In this document: piece by piece, positions 8,983-19,178 of the stretch
Layout of the letters: each line of letters opens with the position of its first letter
Numbering within the stretch: the stretch's first letter is position 1
From: Bog-257 sp963834135
GTDB lineage: Bacteria > Acidobacteriota > Terriglobia > Terriglobales > Acidobacteriaceae
Reading direction: 5' to 3'
NCBI GenBank assembly: GCA_963834135.1
Contig: CAWIAN010000005.1
Location: 1-64,000, forward strand
DNA length: 64,000 bases
Notes under the pieces: model-generated
Database searches by the model: none
What the model was told of the DNA's origin: nothing
What the model saw: only the letters and a program-made list of their open reading frames with translations
Program-made: the position numbers and the translations under genes

Positions 8983-11958
8983 AATTGACTCGCCGACATC
9001 GAGGCGTTCGCCCGTGAAAATATTGTAGATAGTTCTGCCACTTAATTCCCGGGGCAGAACAAGCTCCGAGTCGCCCCAGACGGGGCCGAGCGGTGGCTCT
9101 TCTTTACCTTTCATCAGCGTGTACGTGAATCGCGGTACAACTGTGATGGCCGCGTGCTCTCCCAGGCGCCGGGCAAACGCTACAACGTGCTCTTCCTTTC
9201 CGCGGGTGATAGGAAGTGCCGTATATCCACCCTTCTGGAATAACTCACTCTGATCGCGGCGAAAATTAAGGAGGCGCGTCGTTACCCACAATTTGATTCG
9301 TCCGTCATGGCAATATTGAAGGAGGTTATGGCAATAATCCGAAAGGCCACCCACCGTTGTATCTGTCGCCATTTGTGCCAGCGATTGCTGTCGCACCTGG
9401 AAATCGACGGGCCGCCGATTATCAGGATCGACCAGGCTGAAGTCCCACGTCTCCTGCCCTTGATAAATGTCTGGCATCCCTGGACAGCTTAGTTTCAGCA
9501 CTGTCTGGGCAAGCGAGTTCATGAGTCCGAAGTACATGACCGGCTGTATGAACTTCTGGATCGAATCCCAGAAGAGATTTGTCTTGCCACGTCGAGTCGG
9601 CGACAAGATCGCGTCCAGAAACGAGGTCATCGCGGCAACGTACTCCGGATTGGGATTGAGCCAGCTGACATTGACTTTTGCTTCGTGAACCGCCTTTTCC
9701 ATGTACTGCTGAATGCGGCCGACAAACTCCCCGTGTTGCTCTTCGCTCGAAAAGAGGAATGGCCAGGCTCCCGCCAGAGTTTGATAGAGCAAATATTCTT
9801 CATTGTTGTCGGGTACGACTCGACCATCAGATAACTTTTGCTTGCGGGTCCGATTGATCCGACGCCACTTCATGACCTGTACCGCCCATGCTTTGGGCAT
9901 CTCGGAAAGGACGTCGAGCCGCGCGCGCACATCCTCGCTGCGCTTCGTATCGTGGGTTGAAGTGCTCAGCATGGAGTGCGGCCAATTCACAGCGCGATCT
10001 TCGTTGCGGTGATGAAAATCGCTGAGCGAAATACCAAAATCAACCGGAGACCCGCCTACTTCATTGGCCGAAATGAACCGGGTATAGGCGTAGCAAGCAG
10101 TGTCCTCAAGTCCTTTGGCCATCACGGGGCCGGTGAGCTGTTGAAACTTCAGGGTGAAATAAAGCTTTCTACGATAGCCGTGAACACTGTCGTCCCCGTC
10201 GCTCCCTTCAAGCAGAAGAATCGTCTTGAGAAAGTCGAAAACTGCCGGCGCCACGAAGGACCCATTTTGCCGCTTTGCGCAATCAATGGCCTGCTGAATG
10301 TACAGGCGATCGCTGTCACTGATGTGGCCGCCTTCGTCGATATAAGTCCGGTAGACGGGGAAGCAGGCGATGGTTTCTCGAATCACCTCGCGCAGCACGC
10401 CCAGCGTGAAGTCGCGAGCATGCCGGTCGCGGTTTGAAATTTCGTTCAACCTGTGGGCAAGCACATTTACTTCGCTGGAGAGCGCACGTCGCATTACGAG
10501 TCTCTTGCTTTCGTAAATCAGTCGCGCAACGTGTGAAGTGCCACCGATCACGCGCTCGTACAATTTCGTAAAAAAGCGCTCATTGCGGTGATCGATGAAA
10601 AGATTGTTGACGGCCTCGGTGAAGTCATAGCCGACGGAACCATCGACGGGCCAGTTCCTGGGGAGATGCTCGCCGGCTTCCAGGATTTTCTCAACCAGCA
10701 GATACAGGGGCGCGGGTTGGTTTGCCTGTGTCTGTTGAGCAAAAGCGCTATGAATGCTCAATTCAATGCCGTCTGCTGCCAGCGGCGGAACCGGGTCGGC
10801 ACCCTCACACTTGCTGGCTGCGCTGAGCCGCTGTAGCCGCATGATGTATTCGGAGGGATTGAGCAGTCCGTCAGGATGATCGAGCCGCAATCCGCTGATC
10901 AGGTCTTCGGCGATAAATTTTCGGATAAGCTTGTGAGTTTCAGAGAAGACTCTCGCGTTTTCCATCCGCAACCCGACCAGGTCATTGATGTCGAAAAACC
11001 TTCGGTAATTGATCTCCTCGCCGGAAACTCGCCAAAATGCCAGCCGATAGGCCTGTTTCTCGAGCAGTGCATGTAGCCCGTCAAAACTGTGGCTGTCGCC
11101 CTCAGTTCCGCTCAGCACCGAGGCCCGCTCGCCAAGATAGTTGCGCACTTCCGCCGACTCTGACGCAAGGCGCCGCAATCGCTCCAGTAACTTTGGAATA
11201 TCGTCTTGCCGCCGACGCACCTGGTCGGGCCCCTCGACATTATTTGCCGGCAAGCGTGCAAATAGGTCTCTCAGCGTGCCCAACTCCACGAGAGCCAAAC
11301 TTGTCGGCTGGTCAGATGGCCGATTCTCCGCCGAAGGCCCAAAAATCAGAGGGATGGTTTGCGGATCGATCGGAAGAATCTTGTCAAAATACTTGATCGA
11401 GAATCTGCCGTCCTCAAAGGTAAGCTTGATGTTTCCGCTCTCAAGGTCGTCGCCGTAAGGCTGTCCCAGGACGGGGATGAGAACTTTATTCCGCAGCTCG
11501 GGCTTCAGCGGCTCCCAATCGATATCGAAGAAGTCTGCATAGATCGATGTGCGGCCGTTCTGCAATACATCCTGCCACCATGGGTTATTCCCGTTGCCTA
11601 CTCCCATGTGATTGGGAACGATGTCCAGTACAAGTCCCATACCGTGACGTTTGAGCTCTCCCACCAGCTGCCGGAATTCCTCCTCGGTACCGATTTCGGG
11701 ATTCAGCTTACTGTGATCGATGATGTCGTATCCGTGCTGGCTTCCTGCGCGAGCCATCAGGATCGGCGAAGAGTACAGGTGAGTCACTCCAAGCCGGCGA
11801 AGGTACGGAACCAGCTTGCGTGCGTCTTCAAAGTGGAAGCGATTATTCAGCTGCAGCCGGTAGGTGGACAGAGGCGCGGTCTTCTCGGAGGAGATGCGCT
11901 TCAAGCAGGTGAACAACTCAGACGACTCGCCACTCCAAACGTTCGAAGTTGATTGCAT
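8929..11958 (-). CDS. treY: Maltooligosyl trehalose synthase
   Basis: About 1009 residues, GH13 family. Signatures are STYRLQLNNRFHF at the N-terminus, YLRRLGVTHLYSSPI, GSQHGYDIIDH, VLDIVPNHMG, nucleophile Asp in GLRLDHPDGLLNP, acid Glu in LLVEKIL, STHDTKRSEDVRARL and the C-terminal PGMPDIYQGQE. The enzyme turns the reducing end of maltooligosaccharides into a trehalosyl unit; TreZ then releases trehalose, but no treZ is in the window. The ATG at 11958 is preferred because it precedes the conserved start; a TTG 45 bases upstream is possible. The 3' end overlaps malQ. Confidence 0.95.
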   Translation of the reverse strand: MQSTSNVWSGESSELFTCLKRISSEKTAPLSTYRLQLNNRFHFEDARKLVPYLRRLGVTHLYSSPILMARAGSQHGYDIIDHSKLNPEIGTEEEFRQLVGELKRHGMGLVLDIVPNHMGVGNGNNPWWQDVLQNGRTSIYADFFDIDWEPLKPELRNKVLIPVLGQPYGDDLESGNIKLTFEDGRFSIKYFDKILPIDPQTIPLIFGPSAENRPSDQPTSLALVELGTLRDLFARLPANNVEGPDQVRRRQDDIPKLLERLRRLASESAEVRNYLGERASVLSGTEGDSHSFDGLHALLEKQAYRLAFWRVSGEEINYRRFFDINDLVGLRMENARVFSETHKLIRKFIAEDLISGLRLDHPDGLLNPSEYIMRLQRLSAASKCEGADPVPPLAADGIELSIHSAFAQQTQANQPAPLYLLVEKILEAGEHLPRNWPVDGSVGYDFTEAVNNLFIDHRNERFFTKLYERVIGGTSHVARLIYESKRLVMRRALSSEVNVLAHRLNEISNRDRHARDFTLGVLREVIRETIACFPVYRTYIDEGGHISDSDRLYIQQAIDCAKRQNGSFVAPAVFDFLKTILLLEGSDGDDSVHGYRRKLYFTLKFQQLTGPVMAKGLEDTACYAYTRFISANEVGGSPVDFGISLSDFHHRNEDRAVNWPHSMLSTSTHDTKRSEDVRARLDVLSEMPKAWAVQVMKWRRINRTRKQKLSDGRVVPDNNEEYLLYQTLAGAWPFLFSSEEQHGEFVGRIQQYMEKAVHEAKVNVSWLNPNPEYVAAMTSFLDAILSPTRRGKTNLFWDSIQKFIQPVMYFGLMNSLAQTVLKLSCPGMPDIYQGQETWDFSLVDPDNRRPVDFQVRQQSLAQMATDTTVGGLSDYCHNLLQYCHDGRIKLWVTTRLLNFRRDQSELFQKGGYTALPITRGKEEHVVAFARRLGEHAAITVVPRFTYTLMKGKEEPPLGPVWGDSELVLPRELSGRTIYNIFTGERLDVGESILCREIFARFPVALFSLD

Positions 11959-12193
11959 GGCTTTAGGGGTTCGATGCTGGTACGGGCCTCGACTTAGATG
12001 CAAAACCAGCCTGCCACGCTGTTCGCTGGCCCTCGTCAGCGGCTCCCGGCCGGTCAGGCGTTTTGGTGTCCTTTACTTAATTCGAAGCGGCGGAGAAAAT
12101 AGAAGATTGGCAAGCGCTCGCCCAATCGTCCTGTCAGAATATGAAAACACGGCGAGCATCGAGTTTCAACTTTAAGTAAGAGAGGACTCCTAA

Positions 12194-12379
12194 ATGGCCG
12201 CAACTGGTGAACTGATTCGTATGATGAATTACGTCGATGATATCGCGGCGACGCTCCGTCGCATCAATGCCAGCCTTTACTTGATCACCCCTGACGAAAA
12301 ACATCGTCTCGCCGAATACATGCGTAAGTCCGACCCGAACTTCATCGGAGTCATCGAGCAGTTGGAAAAGGGAGCATAG
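12194..12379 (+). CDS. Small hypothetical protein upstream of hbd
   Basis: A 61-residue acidic/helical protein with a good ribosome site (AGAGGA, eight bases before the ATG). It ends four bases before the GTG of the dehydrogenase gene, so the two are very likely co-transcribed and perhaps coupled. No membrane segment, cysteines or known motif are seen. I do not recognise the family. Confidence 0.7.
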   Translation: MAATGELIRMMNYVDDIAATLRRINASLYLITPDEKHRLAEYMRKSDPNFIGVIEQLEKGA

Positions 12380-12383
12380 CCAC

Positions 12384-13319
12384 GTGGCCGAGATTCGCAC
12401 AGTAGCCGTCATCGGTGCCGGAATCATGGGACGCGGCATTGCGCACGCCGCCGCGTTGGGCGGTTATCGCACCATCCTTGAAGACATTTTGCCGACCACG
12501 CTGCGCAAGGCGGAAACGGAAATTCGCGCCAATCTTGATAAGGCGGTGGAACTCGGCAAAGTCACAAAGAACGATGCTGACGGGGCTTTCGAACGCTTGG
12601 AGTACGCAGCTTCCGTCGAGCAAGCGGCCCGTGAGGCCGATCTTGTGATCGAGGCGGTTCCGGAGGAGATGGAATCGAAGATCGAAATATTTACCCTCCT
12701 CGACAAAGTTTGCCGCCCGACGACAATTCTGGCTTCCAACACTTCATCGCTCAGCGTCACCGAGGTCGCGTCGGTTACTTACCGCGCGCCCAAATGTGTC
12801 GGCATGCACTTCTTCAATCCCGTTCATAAGATGAAGCTACTGGAAATTGTCCGCGCCTTGGAAACTGATGACGAGACACTTGCTGCTGCCGTGGAAGTCG
12901 GCGCGCGCATGGGCAAAGAAGTAGTTGTGATCAAGGAAGCGCCTGGATTCATCACCAGCCGAATCAACGCGATGATCGGCAACGAGGCATTCTACATGTT
13001 GCAGGAAGGAGTGGCGTCAGCGCGGGACATTGATAAAGCGCTGAAGCTGGGCTTGAATCATCCCATGGGACCGTTCGAGATGATCGACCTGGTTGGTCTG
13101 GACACGCGCCTCCACATCCTTGAGTATCTGCACAAAAGCTTAGGCGAGAAGTTTCGTCCGGCTCCTCTGCTGGTGCAATATGTCAAAGCTGGCCGCCTGG
13201 GCCGCAAGGCTGGTCGTGGTGTTTATGAATACCCGGGTCAGGAACCAGGACGGGGAGAGTTGACGCCTCAGGCCAACGCTGGCCATTCTGAGATGGCAGT
13301 AAAGAAAGACGGACACTGA
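12384..13319 (+). CDS. 3-hydroxybutyryl-CoA dehydrogenase
   Basis: 311 residues. The N-terminal Rossmann fold has VAVIGAGIMGRGIAHAAALGG with the family's GxGxxG. The catalytic region reads LASNTSSLSVTEVA and GMHFFNPVHKMKLLEIVR (catalytic His-Asn pattern), and the C-terminal domain has FITSRINAMIGNEA and NHPMGPFEMIDLVGLD. It oxidises 3-hydroxyacyl-CoA with NAD in beta-oxidation or butyrate/PHB-type metabolism. The start is GTG after GGGAGC. A short Pro/Gly-rich tail follows the domain. The exact chain-length preference (Hbd, PaaH or FadB2) is not resolvable. Confidence 0.9.
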   Translation: MAEIRTVAVIGAGIMGRGIAHAAALGGYRTILEDILPTTLRKAETEIRANLDKAVELGKVTKNDADGAFERLEYAASVEQAAREADLVIEAVPEEMESKIEIFTLLDKVCRPTTILASNTSSLSVTEVASVTYRAPKCVGMHFFNPVHKMKLLEIVRALETDDETLAAAVEVGARMGKEVVVIKEAPGFITSRINAMIGNEAFYMLQEGVASARDIDKALKLGLNHPMGPFEMIDLVGLDTRLHILEYLHKSLGEKFRPAPLLVQYVKAGRLGRKAGRGVYEYPGQEPGRGELTPQANAGHSEMAVKKDGH

Positions 13320-13329
13320 AAGACCGTAT

Positions 13330-14772
13330 TCAAGCCGCGTCGACTGCGTCGGTTACAGCAGAAAGCGGAGTGCTAATGGATTCCAGCGACTGGCCTTCCG
13401 CCTTGACTCCAAGCCATGCCTCCACGCAGGCGGCGAAGATCAACAAAAGTGCGCAGGCTGTGTATCCCCACGCGACTTTAGTGGCCGAGCCTGTACCAAT
13501 CAGCGCTCCGAACAACGCCGGTGCCCCCACTCCGCCGATCAGAGTGCCGATCGCGTAAAACAGGGAGATCGCCATCGCCCGAATCTCCAAGGGGAATATC
13601 TCGCTGACAGTGAGATAGGCCGAGCTGGCAGCGCAGGACGCGATGAAGAAAATGACTGTCCACGCAATCGTCTGCGTCGTCGCTGTGAGCAAGTTGTTTG
13701 CAAATAGCCAACCCGAGATGGCAAGTAGTATTCCTGAAAGCGCGTAAGTCAAAACAATCATGGGCTTGCGTCCCACTGTGTCGAACAACTTCCCAATCAA
13801 CACCGGGCCCGCGACGTTTCCCAACGCGAATGGCAGCAGAAAGATCCCCACCCGCGGAGCCGGCACATTGTAAAACTTGATCAGCAGCAGAGCGTAAGTA
13901 AAGAAGATTGCGTTATAGAAGAACGCCTGGGCCACCATCAACGTCAGACTCAGGACCGAGCGCCGGCGATGCTTGTTCAGCATGGTGTCCCAGATCTCAC
14001 GCCAGGGCGTGTGATGTCGGACCGTAATGATCAGCGGATTTCCTCGCGGTTCGGGCAGCTTGCCGGGAGTTTCACTGTCGACAATCTTTTCGACTTCGCG
14101 AACGATTTGCTCCGCCTCCGCGACGCGCCCATGAGTCATCAGCCAGCGAGGGCTTTCGGGAATAAAATGCCGGATGAAAATGATGATTACGCCGAGCAGC
14201 GCACCGAGGATAAATGTAAAGCGCCATCCAAGATTAGACGAAAACCACTTGCCGTTGAGCAGGATGATGGTTGCCCCGGCCCCGATGGCTGCGCCAATCC
14301 AGTAAGTCGCATTGATGACGAGATCGACATGGCCACGTACCCGGGCGGGTATCAGTTCATCGATGGCGGAGTTGATGGCCGAATATTCGCCGCCAATTCC
14401 CATCCCGGTGATCGCGCGAAAGATTGCGAAGCTCCAGAAGTTCCAGCTGAAGGCTGTCGCACAGGTGGCAAGCAAGTACACCAGCAGCGTGACGGTAAAC
14501 AGCTTCTTGCGCCCCAGTCGGTCGGTCGCATAGCCAAATCCGATCGCACCGATAACCGCTCCAATAAGATAAAAGGTAGCCGTCGTTCCAACCTGCGCGT
14601 CCGAAATGTGCAGGCTGTCTTTGAGCACACCGCCGATCGCGCCCACCAGCGTGACTTCAAGTCCGTCGAGCACCCAGGTAATTCCCAGGCCGATGACGAT
14701 CAGCCAGTGCCAGCGGCTCCAAGGCAGGCGATCGAGGCGCTCGGGGATGCAGGTCGTGATCTGCTCGGCCAA
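13330..14772 (-). CDS. MFS transporter, sugar/organic acid porter type
   Basis: 480 residues with about 12 hydrophobic segments. The MFS signature GYATDRLGRKKLFTVTLLVYL follows helix 2, and a second copy (LFDTVGRKPMIVLTYAL) lies in the C-terminal half. FIPESPRWLMTHGR, at the end of helix 6, is characteristic of the sugar-porter and aromatic-acid/niacin-type subfamilies. A central cytosolic loop separates the halves. Substrate cannot be inferred. The start is TTG at 14772 preceded by GGAGA, with no better in-frame ATG near the conserved N-terminus. It converges with the dehydrogenase gene, leaving only ten bases between stops. Confidence 0.85.
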   Translation of the reverse strand: MAEQITTCIPERLDRLPWSRWHWLIVIGLGITWVLDGLEVTLVGAIGGVLKDSLHISDAQVGTTATFYLIGAVIGAIGFGYATDRLGRKKLFTVTLLVYLLATCATAFSWNFWSFAIFRAITGMGIGGEYSAINSAIDELIPARVRGHVDLVINATYWIGAAIGAGATIILLNGKWFSSNLGWRFTFILGALLGVIIIFIRHFIPESPRWLMTHGRVAEAEQIVREVEKIVDSETPGKLPEPRGNPLIITVRHHTPWREIWDTMLNKHRRRSVLSLTLMVAQAFFYNAIFFTYALLLIKFYNVPAPRVGIFLLPFALGNVAGPVLIGKLFDTVGRKPMIVLTYALSGILLAISGWLFANNLLTATTQTIAWTVIFFIASCAASSAYLTVSEIFPLEIRAMAISLFYAIGTLIGGVGAPALFGALIGTGSATKVAWGYTACALLLIFAACVEAWLGVKAEGQSLESISTPLSAVTDAVDAA

Positions 14773-14935
14773 AAGGTCTCCAGCAATTTGAAATACAGGA
14801 TGAAGAAGATGCCGGACTGCTGATCAGCTTTGCCTGTTCGTCGGAGAAATGCCGCGCTGCGCTTTCAATGAGTCAATCGAGAGAGGTCCGAAAACGTCTA
14901 TCCGAGGCCCCTTGATCCGTTATGATCGCATCAGT

Positions 14936-16447
14936 ATGACTTTGAATTTGCGGGTTTGTTCACGAGCCAGGCTTTCGCGGGACGCACGCTTCGATGGCAA
15001 ATTCTTCATCGGTGTACGTACCAGTGGGGTGTACTGCCGGCCCATTTGCCCTGCGCGGACTGCCAAGGAGAGCAATGTCCGTTATTTTCCCAGCGCAGCC
15101 GCGGCGGCCGAGGCTGGGTTTCGCCCGTGTCTGCGTTGCCGGCCGGAGTGTTCTCCGGGGACGCCAGCATGGCTCGGCACGCCAAATACAGTCGCCCGTG
15201 CCTTACGCCTGATTGATGAGGGCGGACTGGAGGATGGCGGTGTTGAAACCCTGGCCGAACGGTTGGGCATCGGTTCGAGACATTTGCGGCGTCTCTTCCT
15301 CCGGCATCTGGGGGCGACCCCTAGCGCGGTCGCGAAGACACGGCGCCTCCACTTCGCGAAAAAGCTTATCGACGAAACGACGCTGCCAATGAGCCAGATC
15401 GCCCTGGCGTCTGGCTTCGGTTGCGTGCGCCGTTTCAACGCGACGATGCAGGAGACGTACCAACGCACACCCACGCAAATCCGCCGAACTGCCCATCGGA
15501 CGCCGATGAAGGAGAAGAATCAGTATCTATTCCACCTTCGGTTTCGGCCACCTTATCACTGGACGGGGATGCTGTCGTTCTTAGCAGCCAGGGCGACGCC
15601 GGGAGTGGAGATTGTCGAGCAGGGAAGCTATCGCCGCTCCATCTCGCTCAATGGTGTTTGCGGATATTTTGAAATATCTCCCGGTACAGACGGTAGTTCG
15701 CTAATCGCACGCATTCAATTTCCCGATCCCCGATGGCTTTTCGTTATTGTTGAGCGCATCCGTGCGATGTTCGATCTCAATGCGGATTGGCTGGATATCG
15801 CACAAACGCTAAGAAGCGATCCGGTGCTGGCGAAATACATAGCAGCTGGTCCGGGCTTGCGGGTGCCGGGATCCTGGGACGGCTTCGAACTGGCAACCCG
15901 AGCAATTGTAGGCCAACAAATTACGGTGCTGGGCGCGACGACGTTGACCGGAAGAATCGCGAAACTGTTCGGACGGTCGTATCTCGCAGAGGGCCTGACG
16001 CACCTGTTCCCAACCGCTAAGGTGCTTGCGGAAGCTGATCTTACGCAGGCAGGTTTAACCAAATCCCGGGCAGCTACCGTACGGGCTTTGGCACGCGCCG
16101 TTTGCGATCAGAGAATCTGTTTCGGCGAAGCGTTGGACAGCCAGGATTTCTTAGCCAGGCTGCGCGAGATTTCGGGAATCGGGGCGTGGACGGCGCAGTA
16201 CATTGCCATGCGAGCCCTTGGCGAACCGGATGCTTTTCCGGTTGGCGACATCGCCTTAGCTCGTGCCTTGCAACTGGCCGATGTCAGACAACTCGAAGCG
16301 CGGGCTGAAGTATGGCGGCCTTGGCGCGCCTATGCTGCGATGTATCTGTGGAGCGGCGGGAGTAAGAAGACTCTTGGAACAGCGAAACGACAAAATTCCA
16401 TAAAAGGCAGAGGCACTGAGCAGAAGAAGCGTGCGATGCTGGCTTAA
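14936..16447 (+). CDS. Ada-AlkA fusion: alkylation sensor/regulator plus 3-methyladenine glycosylase
   Basis: About 503 residues with three parts. N-terminal Ada zinc domain: FFIGVRTSGVYCRPICPAR and RPCLRCRPEC supply four cysteines, the first of which (YCRP) is the methyl-phosphotriester acceptor in E. coli Ada. AraC-type HTH: AERLGIGSRHLRRLFLRHLG and the IALASGFGCVRRFN helix. C-terminal AlkA: an AlkA N-terminal domain, then HhH-GPD with LREISGIGAWTAQYIAMRALG and catalytic Asp in FPVGDIALARAL. It likely senses methylated phosphates, activates repair genes and excises alkylated bases. The O6-methylguanine transferase domain of E. coli Ada is absent. ATG 14936 is chosen at the domain boundary; the upstream extension lacks homology. 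Confidence 0.92.
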   Translation: MTLNLRVCSRARLSRDARFDGKFFIGVRTSGVYCRPICPARTAKESNVRYFPSAAAAAEAGFRPCLRCRPECSPGTPAWLGTPNTVARALRLIDEGGLEDGGVETLAERLGIGSRHLRRLFLRHLGATPSAVAKTRRLHFAKKLIDETTLPMSQIALASGFGCVRRFNATMQETYQRTPTQIRRTAHRTPMKEKNQYLFHLRFRPPYHWTGMLSFLAARATPGVEIVEQGSYRRSISLNGVCGYFEISPGTDGSSLIARIQFPDPRWLFVIVERIRAMFDLNADWLDIAQTLRSDPVLAKYIAAGPGLRVPGSWDGFELATRAIVGQQITVLGATTLTGRIAKLFGRSYLAEGLTHLFPTAKVLAEADLTQAGLTKSRAATVRALARAVCDQRICFGEALDSQDFLARLREISGIGAWTAQYIAMRALGEPDAFPVGDIALARALQLADVRQLEARAEVWRPWRAYAAMYLWSGGSKKTLGTAKRQNSIKGRGTEQKKRAMLA

Positions 16448-16457
16448 TCGCCGGTGG

Positions 16458-17606
16458 CTACTCCTGTGCAGCCTCGACGTGCGCAATCGGGAGTCGTACT
16501 TCAAACTGCGTGCCTTTGCCGACTTCGCTTCGCACTCGTATCGTACCGCCATGCGACTCAACAATGCGTCGTGCCAGCGACAGTCCCAAGCCGGTGCCGT
16601 GGCCTTTCGTCGTGAAGAATGGCCGGAAGATGTTACTCAAATTCTCTGGCGAAATTCCCTTGCCCTCATCGGCGACAGTTATCAGAGCATTGTCATGATC
16701 CTGCCGCAGAGAAACGTGGATTACGCCTGGTTTGTCCATCGCCTGTATCGCATTCAGCAGCAAATTGAGGAGAACCTGGTTGATCTGATTTGGATCGTGA
16801 TCGACTGGCGGGATCTTCTCATCGTTGTTTAGCTCAATCATGATTCGCTTCGTGATCGCCTGCTGACGCGCAAACATCACGGAGTGTTCAGCCGTTCTCG
16901 CTATGTCCTTCACTTGAAATTGAGGGGGCTTTGGACGAGCGGTTTCCAGCAGTTCAGTCAGGATGCGGTTGATCTGCATCGCTTCTTCTTTGGCGTCTTT
17001 AATAACTGCGCGAGCTGGGCTATCCGGAGGAAGATCACGACCCACGATTTCGATCACGCCGGCGATTCCAGCCAGCGGGTTGCGAATCTCGTGTGCTAAT
17101 CCTGTAGCCAGTTCGCCCAGAGTGGCGAAGTGCTCGGCGCGTGACATCTGCGTCTGGTGTAAGTGTTGAATTTCCTCGCGGTTCGCCTTGAGCTGCGCAA
17201 CCATGTCATTGAAATCGCGCCCGAGGTCGCCGATCTCGTCGTTGCGGTCCGCAAAGCTCACGGAGACCTCGAGATCACCTAAGCTGACGCGCGCGATCTT
17301 GTCCTGCAATTCGACCATGGGACGGCGCACGGAAACAGCAAAGACCACAATCACCGCTGCGCATATGACAATAGCCCCCGCAGTTGCAACCGTGATAACA
17401 ATATGTCTCTCGCCGGCCGCGAGCGACAAGGACACCAGAATGAAAAGCAGAAGTCCGTTCAGCAACACCGCAGCAATGGGTAACATGGCCTTGAGTGCCC
17501 AGTTAATGTGGCGCTTACGAGCGACTGGTGTCGCCTCCGAGGCTGCCGTCGCCGGATTGCTAAAAGGCTCGCCATCAGGTATTCGAATTGTCGCCGAAGC
17601 ACTCAT
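16458..17606 (-). CDS. Membrane sensor histidine kinase (HAMP-HisKA-HATPase)
   Basis: About 382 residues. There are two membrane helices (about 38-62 and 70-95), with almost no periplasmic loop between them. A HAMP domain (RRPMVELQDKIARVSLGDLEVSV) and a coiled-coil linker follow. The HisKA box is ATLGELATGLAHEIRNPLAGIAG, with the phospho-acceptor His. The HATPase domain has N box NQVLLNLLLNAIQAM, G1 VADEGKGISPENL, F box IFRPFFTTK and G2 GTGLGLSLARRI. The pattern is that of NtrB/ZraS-like kinases. With no periplasmic sensor, the signal is probably membrane-borne or cytosolic. No response regulator is adjacent. The start is ATG at 17606; a TTG immediately precedes it. Confidence 0.9.
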   Translation of the reverse strand: MSASATIRIPDGEPFSNPATAASEATPVARKRHINWALKAMLPIAAVLLNGLLLFILVSLSLAAGERHIVITVATAGAIVICAAVIVVFAVSVRRPMVELQDKIARVSLGDLEVSVSFADRNDEIGDLGRDFNDMVAQLKANREEIQHLHQTQMSRAEHFATLGELATGLAHEIRNPLAGIAGVIEIVGRDLPPDSPARAVIKDAKEEAMQINRILTELLETARPKPPQFQVKDIARTAEHSVMFARQQAITKRIMIELNNDEKIPPVDHDPNQINQVLLNLLLNAIQAMDKPGVIHVSLRQDHDNALITVADEGKGISPENLSNIFRPFFTTKGHGTGLGLSLARRIVESHGGTIRVRSEVGKGTQFEVRLPIAHVEAAQE

Positions 17607-17715
17607 CAATTCAACTTTTCTACGGTCATCCGTTTTATCCAGGGCTGAGCGAAACGGAGCTGATTCTTTGGGGCCTTCTTTGTCCTCAGATCCGCAACAT
17701 CTCAGCCCTGATCCC

Positions 17716-19131
17716 TCATGCGTACGCGTGTAAGCCGGGAAGCAGATACGTGACGCCGAGGAAGGTGAAGATCACTACGCCAAATCCGAGGATGGCGAAG
17801 TAGGCGGCCCTGCGCCCGCGCCAGCCGCGTGTGATCCGCATATGTAAGTAGCCCGCGTAGACCAGCCAGGTAATGGCAGCCCAGGTTTCCTTCGGATCCC
17901 AGCTCCAATAGGAGCCCCAAGTCCGGTTCGCCCAATACGCGCCGGTTGCAATCATGAAGGTCAGTAGCGGGAAAGCGATGCAAATCGTCTTATAGGTGAT
18001 GCGATCGAGTGTGTCATCCGACGGCAGTAGGCCTTCCAGGTCCGCCCGTCTCCAAAGCAACATCAGGTACAACAAGGAAGCAAAAATACCCGTCACCATG
18101 CCTCCGAGTAGAAAGGGGCTGGCGGCCAGGCTGGTCGGGAAGAGTCCATCCTGATCGGGTGACGGGTAACTGGCGTTGCGAACGCGGATGGCGAACGCTG
18201 CCAGGACGACAACTTGTAACAAGATACTTATGAAGAGAGCGCGGTTCGCGATGCCAAAAAACGAAGGGTCTTTCTTCCAGCGACCGACGAAGTAGAGAGC
18301 CAGAGGAGCGACTGCGGCAGCTGCTGAGATCAGGAACAGCCATCCCAGATCCGGTACGGTGACAAACAGGCGCATGCCCCTGCCCAGGAACATGTCAGAT
18401 TTCGTGCTTGCATCCCATGCTGTGACGCTAAGTCCCCCCCGATCGAAACGAGTGACGACAATTGCGACATAAATCCCGCTCACCGCGGCGCTGGTCCAGG
18501 CGAGAAAACTCTCGTTCTGAAAACTATCTTGAATCAGGAACATCATCGCCAGGGCGAAGCTGACCGCGCAGGTCGCATACGCCAACATGGCGAGAGTGAC
18601 GTGAACATGAAGCCACGTAGATTGCAATGCAGGGACGAGCGGTCTTACTTCTGAAGGTAGCAGTTGCATCAGGATGACGCAGACCACAGCGAGTGGCATG
18701 GTGATACTGCCGATGATCCGCACGCCGAACTTCTTCTCGGCAATCAACGTCAACAGGGCCACCGTCCACACAAAGCTCAGCAGCATCTCGTAGATACTGG
18801 CGAAGGGTGGGCGCCCCGAAAGATACCACCGATGCGCGACCGCAAGCGTATTAGCCAACAGGCCAATCGCGGTCGAGGTGGAGGCGAAGGCCACGTAACG
18901 CGTGGTGCCGGTAACCCCGAAACCCATATACAACGCACCGGCGCCTGCGTAGAAAATCAGAGCCACATAGAGAAGGTTGCTCTCGCTGAACAAGCTGCCG
19001 CCGGCCTTGGCTGCACCCAGCAATGCCAGGATCAGCAGAAATACCACGGATAGCCCTACCAGGATGAGCAGAGCATTGCCACCGGTGGTGGCGGGCTGCT
19101 CCATTCGTACGACTCGTGCCCGGGTTGCCAT
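17716..19131 (-). CDS. ccsB: Cytochrome c biogenesis protein CcsB/CcsA (system II)
   Basis: About 471 residues with many membrane helices. The haem-handling WWD-type motif is seen as YWSWDPKETWAAITWLVYAGYLH near the C-terminus, with conserved histidines in flanking helices. Together with ResB it exports haem and attaches it to CXXCH motifs outside the membrane. GGAGG seven bases before ATG 19131 fixes the start. It lies 47 bases downstream of resB in the same operon. Its presence fits the four multihaem cytochrome/NHL genes 12-24 kb away, which need this machinery. Confidence 0.93.
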   Translation of the reverse strand: MATRARVVRMEQPATTGGNALLILVGLSVVFLLILALLGAAKAGGSLFSESNLLYVALIFYAGAGALYMGFGVTGTTRYVAFASTSTAIGLLANTLAVAHRWYLSGRPPFASIYEMLLSFVWTVALLTLIAEKKFGVRIIGSITMPLAVVCVILMQLLPSEVRPLVPALQSTWLHVHVTLAMLAYATCAVSFALAMMFLIQDSFQNESFLAWTSAAVSGIYVAIVVTRFDRGGLSVTAWDASTKSDMFLGRGMRLFVTVPDLGWLFLISAAAAVAPLALYFVGRWKKDPSFFGIANRALFISILLQVVVLAAFAIRVRNASYPSPDQDGLFPTSLAASPFLLGGMVTGIFASLLYLMLLWRRADLEGLLPSDDTLDRITYKTICIAFPLLTFMIATGAYWANRTWGSYWSWDPKETWAAITWLVYAGYLHMRITRGWRGRRAAYFAILGFGVVIFTFLGVTYLLPGLHAYA

Positions 19132-19178
19132 TTCTTTCCTCCGTAAACGGCGCCACATGCGCCGCATCGCCCAAGTTC